A DNA stretch of 64,000 nt, from NCBI RefSeq assembly GCF_028462495.1, contig NZ_JAQOWX010000015.1, forward strand, positions 1-64,000. The letters run 5' to 3'. The stretch's first letter is position 1, and each line of letters starts with the position of its first letter. The notes under the pieces are model-generated. The model did not search any database, was not told the DNA's origin, and saw nothing but the letters and a program-made list of their open reading frames with translations. A program made the translations under genes and the position numbers. The DNA is from Roseateles_E sp005503085 (GTDB taxonomy: Bacteria; Pseudomonadota; Gammaproteobacteria; Burkholderiales; Burkholderiaceae_C). Shown here piece by piece: positions 55,638 to 64,000 of this stretch.

Positions 55638-56183
55638 TCAGTGGCCGTCGAAGTCGACCAGCGTGAACAGCGGCAGCCCGCTCTGCTGCAGGCGCTGGGA
55701 GCCACCGAGCTCGGGCAGGTCGACGATGGCCGCGCCCTCGACCACCAGCGCGCCGAGGCGCTGCAGCAGCTTGGCGCCGGCCATCATCGTGCCGCCGGTG
55801 GCAATCAGGTCGTCGATCAGCACGATGCGGTCGCCGGGCTTGACGGCGTCGGTGTGCATTTCCACCGTGGCGCTGCCGTACTCCAGCTCATAGGTCTCCT
55901 CCACCGTCGTGAAGGGCAGCTTGCCCTTCTTGCGGATCGGGATGAAGCCGATGTTCAGCTCATAGGCCAGCACCGAGCCGATGATGAAGCCGCGCGCGTC
56001 GAGGCCGGCGATGGCCGTCGGTTTCGCGTCGAAATAGCGGTGCACGAACTGGTCGATCAGCACGCGGAACACGCGCGGATTGGACAGCAGCGGCGTGATG
56101 TCACGGAACTGCACGCCCGTGCTGGGCCAGTCGGGCACGGTGCGGATATGGCTCTTGATGTAGTCGGCGGCGGTGGTCGGCAT
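55638..56183 (-). CDS. apt: Adenine phosphoribosyltransferase
   Basis: A 181-residue purine salvage enzyme that makes AMP from adenine and PRPP. Visible are the N-terminal YIKSHIRTVPDWPSTGVQFR and DITPLL, IAGLDARGFIIGSVLA, IRKKGKLP, and the PRPP-binding loop VLIDDLIATGGTMMAG. The ATG at 56183 gives the usual length; the open frame upstream to 56279 is not part of the family. It leads a minus-strand group with DUF2805 and DUF2237. Confidence 0.97.
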   Translation of the reverse strand: MPTTAADYIKSHIRTVPDWPSTGVQFRDITPLLSNPRVFRVLIDQFVHRYFDAKPTAIAGLDARGFIIGSVLAYELNIGFIPIRKKGKLPFTTVEETYELEYGSATVEMHTDAVKPGDRIVLIDDLIATGGTMMAGAKLLQRLGALVVEGAAIVDLPELGGSQRLQQSGLPLFTLVDFDGH

Positions 56184-56199
56184 AGGCGCCGATGGTAAA

Positions 56200-57693
56200 T
56201 CAGGCCACCAGCGGACTGCAGACCATGCGGGCGCGCCCGGCCTGCTTGGCCTGGTAGAGCGCCGCATCGGCCAGCTCAATCAGGTGCAGGGCCGGCAGCT
56301 GGGCCTCGGCGACGCGCGCTGCCACGCCTATGCTCAGCGAGACACTGTGGCGCACCGGCGAGGCGGCGTGCTCGATGGCGGCCAGGCGCACGCTGTCGAG
56401 GATGCGCTGGGCCACCACCTGGGCGCCGGCCAGATCGGTGTCGACCAGCAGCACCGCGAACTCCTCGCCGCCGTAGCGGCACACCGGCTCGCCGCCGCGG
56501 CCGACGCAGCTGCGCAGCAGGGTGGCGACGCGGCGCAGGCAGTCGTCGCCGGCGACATGGCCGTAGTGGTCGTTGTACTGCTTGAAATGGTCGATATCGA
56601 CCAGCAGCATCGCCAGCGGCTTGCCCGAACGGGCGCTGCGCTGCCACTCGATCTGTAGCGCCTGGTCGAACAGGCGGCGGTTGCCGACGCCGGTCAGCCC
56701 GTCGGTGGTGGACTGGCGGGCCAGCAGCTCGTTGGCCTGGCGCAGCCGCATCTCCTGGCGTTTGCGCTCGCTGAAGTCGGTGATGATGCCGACGAACAGA
56801 TGGGTGGTGGCGGTCTTGACCTCGGCCACCGACAGGTGCACGGCCAGCTCGCGGCCGTCGCGGTGGCGGGCGCTGAACTCCTGGCTGCCGCCGCTCAGTG
56901 ACGCGTTCCGGGTCAGGTCTTGCGGGGCGCTGGGAACGCCCTGTATCAGCATGCTCAGATGGCCGCCGCGCAGCTCCGGCGCGCTGAAACCGAAGAGCTG
57001 GGCGCAGGCGGGGTTGACCTCCAGCATATGGCCGCCGGTGTCCAGCGTGACGATGCCGTTGGTGGCCGCATTGATCAGGGCCTGCAGATGGGCCTGGCTG
57101 GCGGCCAGGCGCTGCTGCTCATGGACCAGGTCGCTGACCTCCAGACGCACGCCCACCATGCCGCCCGAGGGCGTGCGGCGCTCGAAGATGCGCAGCCAGG
57201 TCTCGCCATGCACGCGCTGCAGCAGCGGCGCGCGCTGCTGGCCGCGGTTGCGCTTGCGCTCGGTCAGCCATTCCTCCTCGCGGCCGATCGCCTCGGGCAC
57301 GCCCTTGATGGCCAGCGAGGCGCGCGCCAGCTCCTCGAAGCTGGCGCCGCGCTCGAACTCGCGCAGCATATGGGGATAGATCTCGACCAGGCGCTTGTTG
57401 AAGGCGACCAGCTTGTCCTGGGCGTCGAAGATCTCGACGCTGGCCGGCAGCGCGTCGATGGCCTCTTCCAGCGTGCGCTGGGCGCGCTCGGCGCGGGCCC
57501 GGGCATGGGCCATGGCCATCAGCGCCAGCCCGGCCACCAGCGCGCTCAGGCCCAGACTGGCCATGCTCAGCCAGGGCAGCCAGGCACGGTCCACCCAGCC
57601 GCCCAGGCTGCTGATCAGCACCGTGGCCTGGAGGGCCAGCACCAGGCCAAAAGCCAGGGGCGGCCATGCGCGGGAGAGCTTGGGGCGTTGCAT
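56200..57693 (-). CDS. PAS-GGDEF diguanylate cyclase
   Basis: A 497-residue signalling protein with two N-terminal transmembrane helices (about 12-30 and 40-62), a PAS domain (about 75-195: LPASVEIFDAQDKLVAFNKR), a second PAS domain (about 200-320: ATNGIVTLDTGGHMLEVNPA, then ITDFSERKRQE) and a GGDEF domain ending in CRYGGEEFAVLLVD. GGEEF is catalytically competent, so it should make cyclic di-GMP. The inhibitory site before it reads RGGE rather than RxxD, so product inhibition may be weak. The signal sensed is unknown. Confidence 0.95.
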   Translation of the reverse strand: MQRPKLSRAWPPLAFGLVLALQATVLISSLGGWVDRAWLPWLSMASLGLSALVAGLALMAMAHARARAERAQRTLEEAIDALPASVEIFDAQDKLVAFNKRLVEIYPHMLREFERGASFEELARASLAIKGVPEAIGREEEWLTERKRNRGQQRAPLLQRVHGETWLRIFERRTPSGGMVGVRLEVSDLVHEQQRLAASQAHLQALINAATNGIVTLDTGGHMLEVNPACAQLFGFSAPELRGGHLSMLIQGVPSAPQDLTRNASLSGGSQEFSARHRDGRELAVHLSVAEVKTATTHLFVGIITDFSERKRQEMRLRQANELLARQSTTDGLTGVGNRRLFDQALQIEWQRSARSGKPLAMLLVDIDHFKQYNDHYGHVAGDDCLRRVATLLRSCVGRGGEPVCRYGGEEFAVLLVDTDLAGAQVVAQRILDSVRLAAIEHAASPVRHSVSLSIGVAARVAEAQLPALHLIELADAALYQAKQAGRARMVCSPLVA

Positions 57694-57773
57694 CGTGGGG
57701 CTTTGCGGAACAAGCGACGGATGCTAGCGGCCCCTCCCGCGCAGCGACAGACCCCCTAGCGGGGGAGTTTGTT

Positions 57774-59036
<1,263 letters not shown>

Positions 59037-59153
59037 GGTGACGCGTCCTTGTTGGCTGCCGTGCCGCGAGTGTGGCGCAAGCCGCCGCCCGCGCCTGTCG
59101 CCCAGGCGGCAGGCTGTCCCGCAGGGGACCCGCCCTTCAGCACTTGAGCCCGC

Positions 59154-61151
59154 TCAGCCGCGCAGCAACTTCTCCTCGGCCAGGGCCAGCGCCTCCGGCG
59201 TGCCCGACAGCACCAGCGTGTCGCCGCCGCCCAGCAGCAGGCTGTCCTGGGCTGCGACCACCGCGCCGCTGGCGCGCCGCAGCGAGACCACGCCGACGCC
59301 CACCGCATGCAGGGCCAGGGCCTCCAGCGGCTGCTTCGCAAAGGGGCTGGCCTGGGGCAGCGTGACCGAGATCAGGCGCTCCTGCTGGCGATCCTCGGCG
59401 CTGTCGTCGTCGGCGCCGTGGAAATAGCCGCGCAGCAGGCCGTAGCGGGCATCGCGGGCGTCGCGGGTCAGCCGGATCACGCGCCGCATCGGCACGCCCA
59501 CCAGGGCCAGCGCATGGCTGGCCAGCATCAGCGAGCCCTCGATCGCCTCGGGCACTACCTCGGTGGCGCCGGCGGCGCGCAGCCTCTCCAGATCGGTGTC
59601 GTCGATGGTGCGCACGACCACCGGCACCTGGGGCGCATGCGAGCGCACCAGCTGCAGGATCTTCAGCGCCGAGGGCGTGTCGTGATAGGTGACGACCACG
59701 GCGCTGGCGCGTGCCAGGCCGGCGGCCATCAGGCTTTGCAGCCGTGCCGCGTCGCCGAACACCACGCTCTGGCCGGCCGCCGCCGCCTGGCGCACCCGGT
59801 CCGGGTCCAGGTCCAGCGCCATATAGGGGATGTGCTCGCCCTCCAGCAGCCGGGCCAGGTTCTGGCCGCTGCGGCCGTAGCCACAGATGATCACATGGGC
59901 GTCGGCCTTGATCGCCTTCTTGGCGATGCTGGTCAGCTGCAGCGACTGCATCATCCAGTCGCTGCTGGACAGCTTCATCACGATGCGGTTGCTGTACATG
60001 ATCAAAAACGGCGTGGCCAGCATCGACAAGACCATGCTGGCCAGCACTGGGCTGACCCATTGCGGCGCGATCAGCTGGTGCTGGGCGCCCAAGGTCAGCA
60101 GCACGAAGCCGAACTCGCCGGCCTGGGCCAGATACAGGCCGGTGCGCAGCGACACGCCTGCCGGCGCCTTGAACAGCCGCGCCAGCCCCGCCACCAGCAC
60201 GAACTTGGCCAGGGTCGGCGCCAAGGTCAGCAGAAAGACCAGATGCCATTGCTCCAGCACCGGCCGCCAGTCCAGCTTCATGCCTATGGTGATGAAGAAC
60301 AGGCCCAAGAGCACATCGTGGAAGGGCCGGATATCGGTCTCGACCTGATGCTTGTATTCGGTCTCGGCGATCAGCATGCCGGCGACAAAAGCGCCCAGCG
60401 CGAGCGACAAGCCCGCGTGCTCGGTCAGCCAGGCCAGGCCCAGCGTCACCAGCAGCAGATTCAGCATGAACAGCTCTTCGCTCTTGCGCCGCGCCACCAG
60501 GGTCAGCCACCAACGCATCACCTTCTGACCGCCAACCAGCAGGATGCCCAGCAGCACCGCCGCCTTCAAGGTGGCCCAGCCCAGCGAGACCGCCATCGCG
60601 CCGCCGCTGCTGTTCAGCGCCGGGATCATCACCAAGAGCGGCACCACGGCCAGATCCTGGAACAGCAGCACGCCCATCACGCGCTTGCCATGCTCGCTCT
60701 CCAGCTCCAGCCGCTCGGCCATCAGCTTGACGACGATGGCCGTCGAGCTCATCGCCATCGCGGCGCCCAGCACCAGCGAGCCCTGCCAGCTCAGCTCCCA
60801 CTCGCGGCCGAAATAGGCAAAGCCGGCTTGCAGCAGGTAGTGCCCTGCCACCGTGCCGACAACGGTCAGCAGCACCTGCAGCAGGCCCAGGCCGAACACC
60901 AGCGAGCGCATGCTGCGCAGCTTGGGCAGATTGAACTCCAGCCCGATCACGAACATCAGGAACACCACGCCGAACTCGGCCAGGTAGCGGATGCTGGAGG
61001 TGTCGCCGGCCAGGGCCAGCGCGTTTGGCCCGATCAGCACCCCCACCGCCAGATAACCCAGCATCGGCGGCAGCTTCAGCGAGCGGCAGATCACGACACC
61101 CAGCACGGCGGCCACGAGATAGAGCAGGGCAAGGTCCAGCGAGGTGATCAT
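59154..61151 (-). CDS. CPA2-family cation:proton antiporter with RCK domains (KefB/KefC-like)
   Basis: A 665-residue membrane transporter. About twelve hydrophobic helices occupy residues 1-385, including LEFGVV-type FGVVFLMFVIGLEFNLPK, AMAMSSTAIVVKLM, VLLFQDLAVVPLLV and AQAGEFGFVLL. An RCK_N nucleotide-binding domain (ADAHVIICGYGRSGQNLARL) and an RCK_C domain (about 560-660) follow. Kef-type proteins exchange K+ or Na+ for H+ under glutathione-adduct or NAD(H) control. It could equally be a YbaL-like member. Divergent from the ABC transporter genes. Confidence 0.92.
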   Translation of the reverse strand: MITSLDLALLYLVAAVLGVVICRSLKLPPMLGYLAVGVLIGPNALALAGDTSSIRYLAEFGVVFLMFVIGLEFNLPKLRSMRSLVFGLGLLQVLLTVVGTVAGHYLLQAGFAYFGREWELSWQGSLVLGAAMAMSSTAIVVKLMAERLELESEHGKRVMGVLLFQDLAVVPLLVMIPALNSSGGAMAVSLGWATLKAAVLLGILLVGGQKVMRWWLTLVARRKSEELFMLNLLLVTLGLAWLTEHAGLSLALGAFVAGMLIAETEYKHQVETDIRPFHDVLLGLFFITIGMKLDWRPVLEQWHLVFLLTLAPTLAKFVLVAGLARLFKAPAGVSLRTGLYLAQAGEFGFVLLTLGAQHQLIAPQWVSPVLASMVLSMLATPFLIMYSNRIVMKLSSSDWMMQSLQLTSIAKKAIKADAHVIICGYGRSGQNLARLLEGEHIPYMALDLDPDRVRQAAAAGQSVVFGDAARLQSLMAAGLARASAVVVTYHDTPSALKILQLVRSHAPQVPVVVRTIDDTDLERLRAAGATEVVPEAIEGSLMLASHALALVGVPMRRVIRLTRDARDARYGLLRGYFHGADDDSAEDRQQERLISVTLPQASPFAKQPLEALALHAVGVGVVSLRRASGAVVAAQDSLLLGGGDTLVLSGTPEALALAEEKLLRG

Positions 61152-61283
61152 GGCTTCATGTTAAGCGGTGCCCGGGCGGCGCCGGCCGGTCTTCATGCAG
61201 TGTTCAGACGGCGCGTGCATATTCCGCCGTACAAGCATCCGCGCCAGTGTGCGCACGAGATGAGGCAGGGAGTGAAGACCAAG

Positions 61284-62240
61284 ATGAGCGTCACGGACGA
61301 GCCCTTGCTGCGCCTGGACGGCGCCAGCAAGACCTACCGGCGCGCGGGCCGCGAGATTGCGGCGCTGCGCAACTTTTCGCTGAGCCTGGCGGCCGGCGAG
61401 ATCGTCGGCCTGCTGGGGCCCAATGGTTCGGGCAAGACCAGCTGCATCAAGCTGCTGACCGGCCTGTGCGGCGCCGACGGCGGCAGCCTCGGCTGGCGCG
61501 GCCGGGCCCTGGCCGCCGGCCGCCAGGGCCCGCATCTGCGTGAGTTCGGGGTTCTGCTGGAAGGGCGCGGCGCCGGCTACGAGCGCCTGTCGACCCTGGA
61601 GAACGCGCGCTACTTCTGTGCGCTGCGCGAGGCCCACTTCGAGCGCGCGCATTTCGACGCACTGGCCGCGCTGCTGGAAATCCCTGATGTGCATTCGCCG
61701 CTGCGCCAGCTGTCCACCGGCAACAAGCTGCGCGCTGCGCTGCTGGGCGTGCTGATACACAAGCCGGCACTGGCCCTGCTGGACGAGCCGACCCTGGGCC
61801 TGGACCTGTTCGGCGTCGAGCGGCTCGAAGCCCTGGTGCGCCATGCGGCCGCCCAGGGCAGCGCCTTTCTGATCAGCTCGCACGATCTGCACTTCATCGA
61901 GCGCCTGTGCTCGCGCATCGTCTGTATCAAGCAGGGCGAGAAGGTGTTCGACGGCAGCAAGGCCGAGTTCCTGCGCCTGGAGCATGAATATGTGCTGCGC
62001 CTGCAGCCGTCCGACGCCGTGCTGCCGGCCCTGCCGCTGGACCTGGGCCCGCTGGCTTGGCAGGCGGCCGAGACGCCGGGCGTCTGGCAACTGCCGCTGC
62101 GCGACCAGGCCCAGGCCTGCGCGCTGCTGGCCGCCCTGCTGCCCCAGCTGGCGGCCAGCCATGGGCTGGAGCTGCGCCGCATCGCGCTGCGCGACAAGTA
62201 TCTGAGCCTGGTCGGTGCGGCGGAGGCCTCGTCATGCTGA
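61284..62240 (+). CDS. ABC transporter ATP-binding protein
   Basis: A 318-residue ATPase with Walker A LLGPNGSGKTSCIKLL, signature LRQLSTGNKLRAALLG, Walker B ALALLDEPTLGLD and the switch His in LISSHDLHFIE. A C-terminal approximately 80-residue extension follows the ATPase domain, as in ABC-2 type exporters. The ATG at 61284 is the most family-like start; GTG 61272 or ATG 61260 are possible. Its stop overlaps the permease gene start by 7 bp. Cargo is unknown. Confidence 0.92.
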   Translation: MSVTDEPLLRLDGASKTYRRAGREIAALRNFSLSLAAGEIVGLLGPNGSGKTSCIKLLTGLCGADGGSLGWRGRALAAGRQGPHLREFGVLLEGRGAGYERLSTLENARYFCALREAHFERAHFDALAALLEIPDVHSPLRQLSTGNKLRAALLGVLIHKPALALLDEPTLGLDLFGVERLEALVRHAAAQGSAFLISSHDLHFIERLCSRIVCIKQGEKVFDGSKAEFLRLEHEYVLRLQPSDAVLPALPLDLGPLAWQAAETPGVWQLPLRDQAQACALLAALLPQLAASHGLELRRIALRDKYLSLVGAAEASSC

Positions 62241-63001
62241 GCCGCTGGCCGCGCCATCTGGCCAATGAATTGCGTCGAGCCTTCTATCTGCAGCGGCGCT
62301 ACTGGTTCGAGGGCCTGCTGGGCCTGGGCCTGCTGCTGAGCCTGTTCGGCGGCCTGCTCTATGCCGTGCTCTCGGTCAACGGCAGCGCGCTGGCCTCGGG
62401 TGAGGCCGATGGCTTGATCGTCGGCTTTGTGCTGTGGCTGTTCGCGGCCTCGGCCTTTGGCAGCGTCTGCCAGGATGTGCAGGAGGAGACCGAGCAGCGC
62501 AGCCTGGAGCAGCTCAGCCTGGGGCCGCTGCCGCTCTGGGCCTTGCTGAGCCTGCGCGCCCTGCTGAAGCTGCTGGGCGGGCTGCTGATGCTGGGGCTGA
62601 CCCTGTGGCTGGCCGAATGGCTGGCGGGCGGCCGGCTGCAGATCAGCCACGGCCCGGTGCTGGCGGCGGCGCTGCTGGCGGTGCCGGCGCTGATCGGTGT
62701 TGGCTATGCGCTGGGCGGCCTGCTGCTGCTGGTCAAGAAGGCCGAGCTACTGCTGGTGGTCTGCTACCCGGCCGTGATCGGCCTGGTGGCCCTGCCCGCC
62801 TACCCGATCAATGCCCAGGCCTTGCTGCCCTATGCGCTGGGCGCGGCGGCGGCGCGCGCCTCGGCCGCCGGCGCCGCGCTGCCGGCCAGCGTGTTCGGCT
62901 GGATCGCGCTGAATTCGCTGGCCTATCTGCTGGCCGGTCTGCTGATCTACGGCGTGCTGGAGCGGCGGGCGCGTCGGCTGGGGGTATTGGGGCATTTCTG
63001 A
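62234..63001 (+). CDS. ABC-2 type transporter permease
   Basis: A 255-residue membrane protein with six predicted helices, an N-terminal cytoplasmic amphipathic stretch (RHLANELRRAFYLQRRYWFE), and the QDVQEETEQRSLEQLSLGPL segment typical of ABC-2 permeases between helices 2 and 3. It pairs with the ATPase encoded just upstream, whose gene it overlaps by 7 bp. It probably exports a small lipid, peptide or drug-like compound; the substrate is not evident. Confidence 0.9.
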   Translation: MLSRWPRHLANELRRAFYLQRRYWFEGLLGLGLLLSLFGGLLYAVLSVNGSALASGEADGLIVGFVLWLFAASAFGSVCQDVQEETEQRSLEQLSLGPLPLWALLSLRALLKLLGGLLMLGLTLWLAEWLAGGRLQISHGPVLAAALLAVPALIGVGYALGGLLLLVKKAELLLVVCYPAVIGLVALPAYPINAQALLPYALGAAAARASAAGAALPASVFGWIALNSLAYLLAGLLIYGVLERRARRLGVLGHF

Positions 63002-63167
63002 GTGGGCATCCCGGCAACAACCTTGCCCAAACAAGGCATACGGCGCACACTTTTGATGTCTATGCGTTCGCCGCATGGCCGCATGTGCACTCGGCTTTGG
63101 AATCGCTGGCGTGGCGAGCCGGGTTCGCGATACCGTTCGCGCCACCGAAAAGTTACCGGAGCATTAC

Positions 63168-64000
63168 ATGCCCAATCTGTCCTTTGTCTCGCCCACGCGC
63201 AACAGTCCCTGGGGTACCTATCTGTCCCAGATCGACGCCGTTGAACCCTACCTGGGTCATCTGGCACGCTGGGTCGAGACGCTGCGCCGACCCAAGCGCG
63301 CGCTGATCGTCGACATCCCCATCGAGCTGGACAACGGCACCATCGCCCACTTCGAGGGCTACCGCGTCCAGCACAGCCTGACCCGCGGCCCCGGCAAGGG
63401 CGGCGTGCGCTACCACCCCGACGTCACGCTGGAAGAGGTGATGGCGCTGTCGGCCTGGATGACGATCAAGAACGCGGCGGTCAACCTGCCCTACGGCGGC
63501 GCCAAGGGCGGCATCCGTGTCGATCCCAAGCAGCTGTCGCTCAAAGAGCTGGAGAAGATGACGCGCCGTTACACCAGCGAGATCGGCATCATCATCGGCC
63601 CGCAGCAGGACATCCCGGCCCCCGACGTCAACACCAACGGCCAGATCATGGCCTGGATGATGGACACCTACTCGATGAACACCGGGGCCACCGCCACCGG
63701 TGTCGTCACCGGCAAGCCGATCCCGCTGGGCGGCTCGCTGGGCCGCGTGCAGGCCACCGGACGCGGCGTGTTCGTGATTGGCCGCGAGGCGATGCGCCGC
63801 CTCAACATACCGATGGATAACGCCCGCATCGCGGTGCAGGGCTTCGGCAATGTCGGCTCGATCGCCGCCAAGCTGTTCGCCGCCAACGGCGCCAAGATCG
63901 TCGCGGTGCAGGACCATACCGGCACCATCCTGAACGAGTCGGGCTTCGACATGACGAACCTGCTCGACCATGTGGCCAAGACCGGCGGCGTCGGCGGTTT
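63168..64000 (+). CDS. gdhA: Glutamate dehydrogenase (Glu/Leu/Phe/Val family), 3' truncated
   Basis: The first 277 residues of a hexameric-type glutamate dehydrogenase are in the window, and the gene runs off the right edge. Visible are RGPGKGGVRYHPDVTLEEVM, the catalytic-lysine block NLPYGGAKGGIRVDPKQLS, QQDIPAPDVNTNGQIMAWMM, GGSLGRVQATGRGVF and the NAD-binding VQGFGNVGS. It interconverts glutamate with 2-oxoglutarate and ammonia. The GFGNVGS form with GGSLGR suggests an NAD-type enzyme, but this is a weak guide. ATG 63168 is supported by GGAG 9 bp upstream. Confidence 0.95.
   Translation, partial: MPNLSFVSPTRNSPWGTYLSQIDAVEPYLGHLARWVETLRRPKRALIVDIPIELDNGTIAHFEGYRVQHSLTRGPGKGGVRYHPDVTLEEVMALSAWMTIKNAAVNLPYGGAKGGIRVDPKQLSLKELEKMTRRYTSEIGIIIGPQQDIPAPDVNTNGQIMAWMMDTYSMNTGATATGVVTGKPIPLGGSLGRVQATGRGVFVIGREAMRRLNIPMDNARIAVQGFGNVGSIAAKLFAANGAKIVAVQDHTGTILNESGFDMTNLLDHVAKTGGVGG

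Noticed and set aside
59307..61283. Long plus-strand extension upstream of the ABC ATPase
   Set aside because: The extension is antisense to the Kef-type antiporter. The ATPase domain begins after ATG 61284.

Overview
The window is high-GC DNA from a betaproteobacterium of the order Burkholderiales, most likely the Roseateles/Pelomonas/Mitsuaria/Rubrivivax neighbourhood. The evidence is the gyrB-dnaN-dnaA / rpmH-rnpA-yidD-yidC-mnmE chromosomal core, DUF4148 proteins (a family typical of Burkholderiales), a PEP-CTERM protein, and codon use biased to G/C at third positions. The replication origin appears to lie between dnaA and rpmH (about 46.9-47.3 kb). Family and domain names come from pattern recognition only; no search was run.

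Layout. (1) 0.8-18.1 kb: an apparently complete alpha-N-acetylgalactosamine (GalNAc) utilisation locus. On the minus strand, a tightly coupled operon agaS - ROK kinase - kbaZ - agaR (DeoR family) - nagA-type deacetylase - MFS sugar permease supplies cytoplasmic catabolism. Divergently, GH31 (with CBM32-like and NPCBM-like modules) - TonB-dependent receptor - DUF3472-type lipoprotein - PEP-CTERM protein - GH109 supplies glycan capture and release of terminal alpha-GalNAc. The 384-bp AT-rich divergent region carries two well-formed sigma70-type promoters inside repeated CTTTCG/CGAAAG motifs, probably AgaR operators. (2) 18.1-31.1 kb: a mosaic region with three cassettes, each a secreted DUF4148 repeat protein plus an 82-92-residue membrane-anchored peptide with two V-V-I-x-G-[KR] motifs. 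The three DUF4148 genes share one promoter architecture. The three small-peptide genes share a different upstream element, and a fourth copy of it precedes an AraC-type regulator gene at 27978. An aldolase/HAD/LysR group, a cyclase/LysR pair and an AraC-HExxH-M23-like operon lie between or after them. (3) 31.1-41.5 kb: a defence-like island with a HEPN/nucleotidyltransferase pair under a large palindromic operator, a NERD nuclease-like protein, and a type I restriction-modification operon (hsdR-hsdS-AlbA_2 ATPase-hsdM). (4) 41.5-51.6 kb: gyrB, dnaN, dnaA, oriC, rpmH, rnpA, yidD, yidC, mnmE. (5) 51.6-54.8 kb: a tyrosine integrase and a second AlbA_2 protein inserted at the 3' end of mnmE, bounded by 10-bp phased repeat arrays. 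(6) 55-64 kb: housekeeping and metabolic genes (DUF2237, DUF2805, apt, a diguanylate cyclase, an acyl-CoA dehydrogenase, a CPA2 antiporter, an ABC transporter pair, and the start of a glutamate dehydrogenase gene).

The most interesting signals are the GalNAc locus with its multi-module GH31 and a permease with a large periplasmic insert; the triplicated DUF4148/small-peptide cassettes with two precisely spaced promoter families, one pointing to an AraC regulon; the minimal integrative element at mnmE; DnaA-box sequences encoded inside an rnpA insertion; and a DNA repeat that is coding in one AlbA_2 gene and non-coding beside it.
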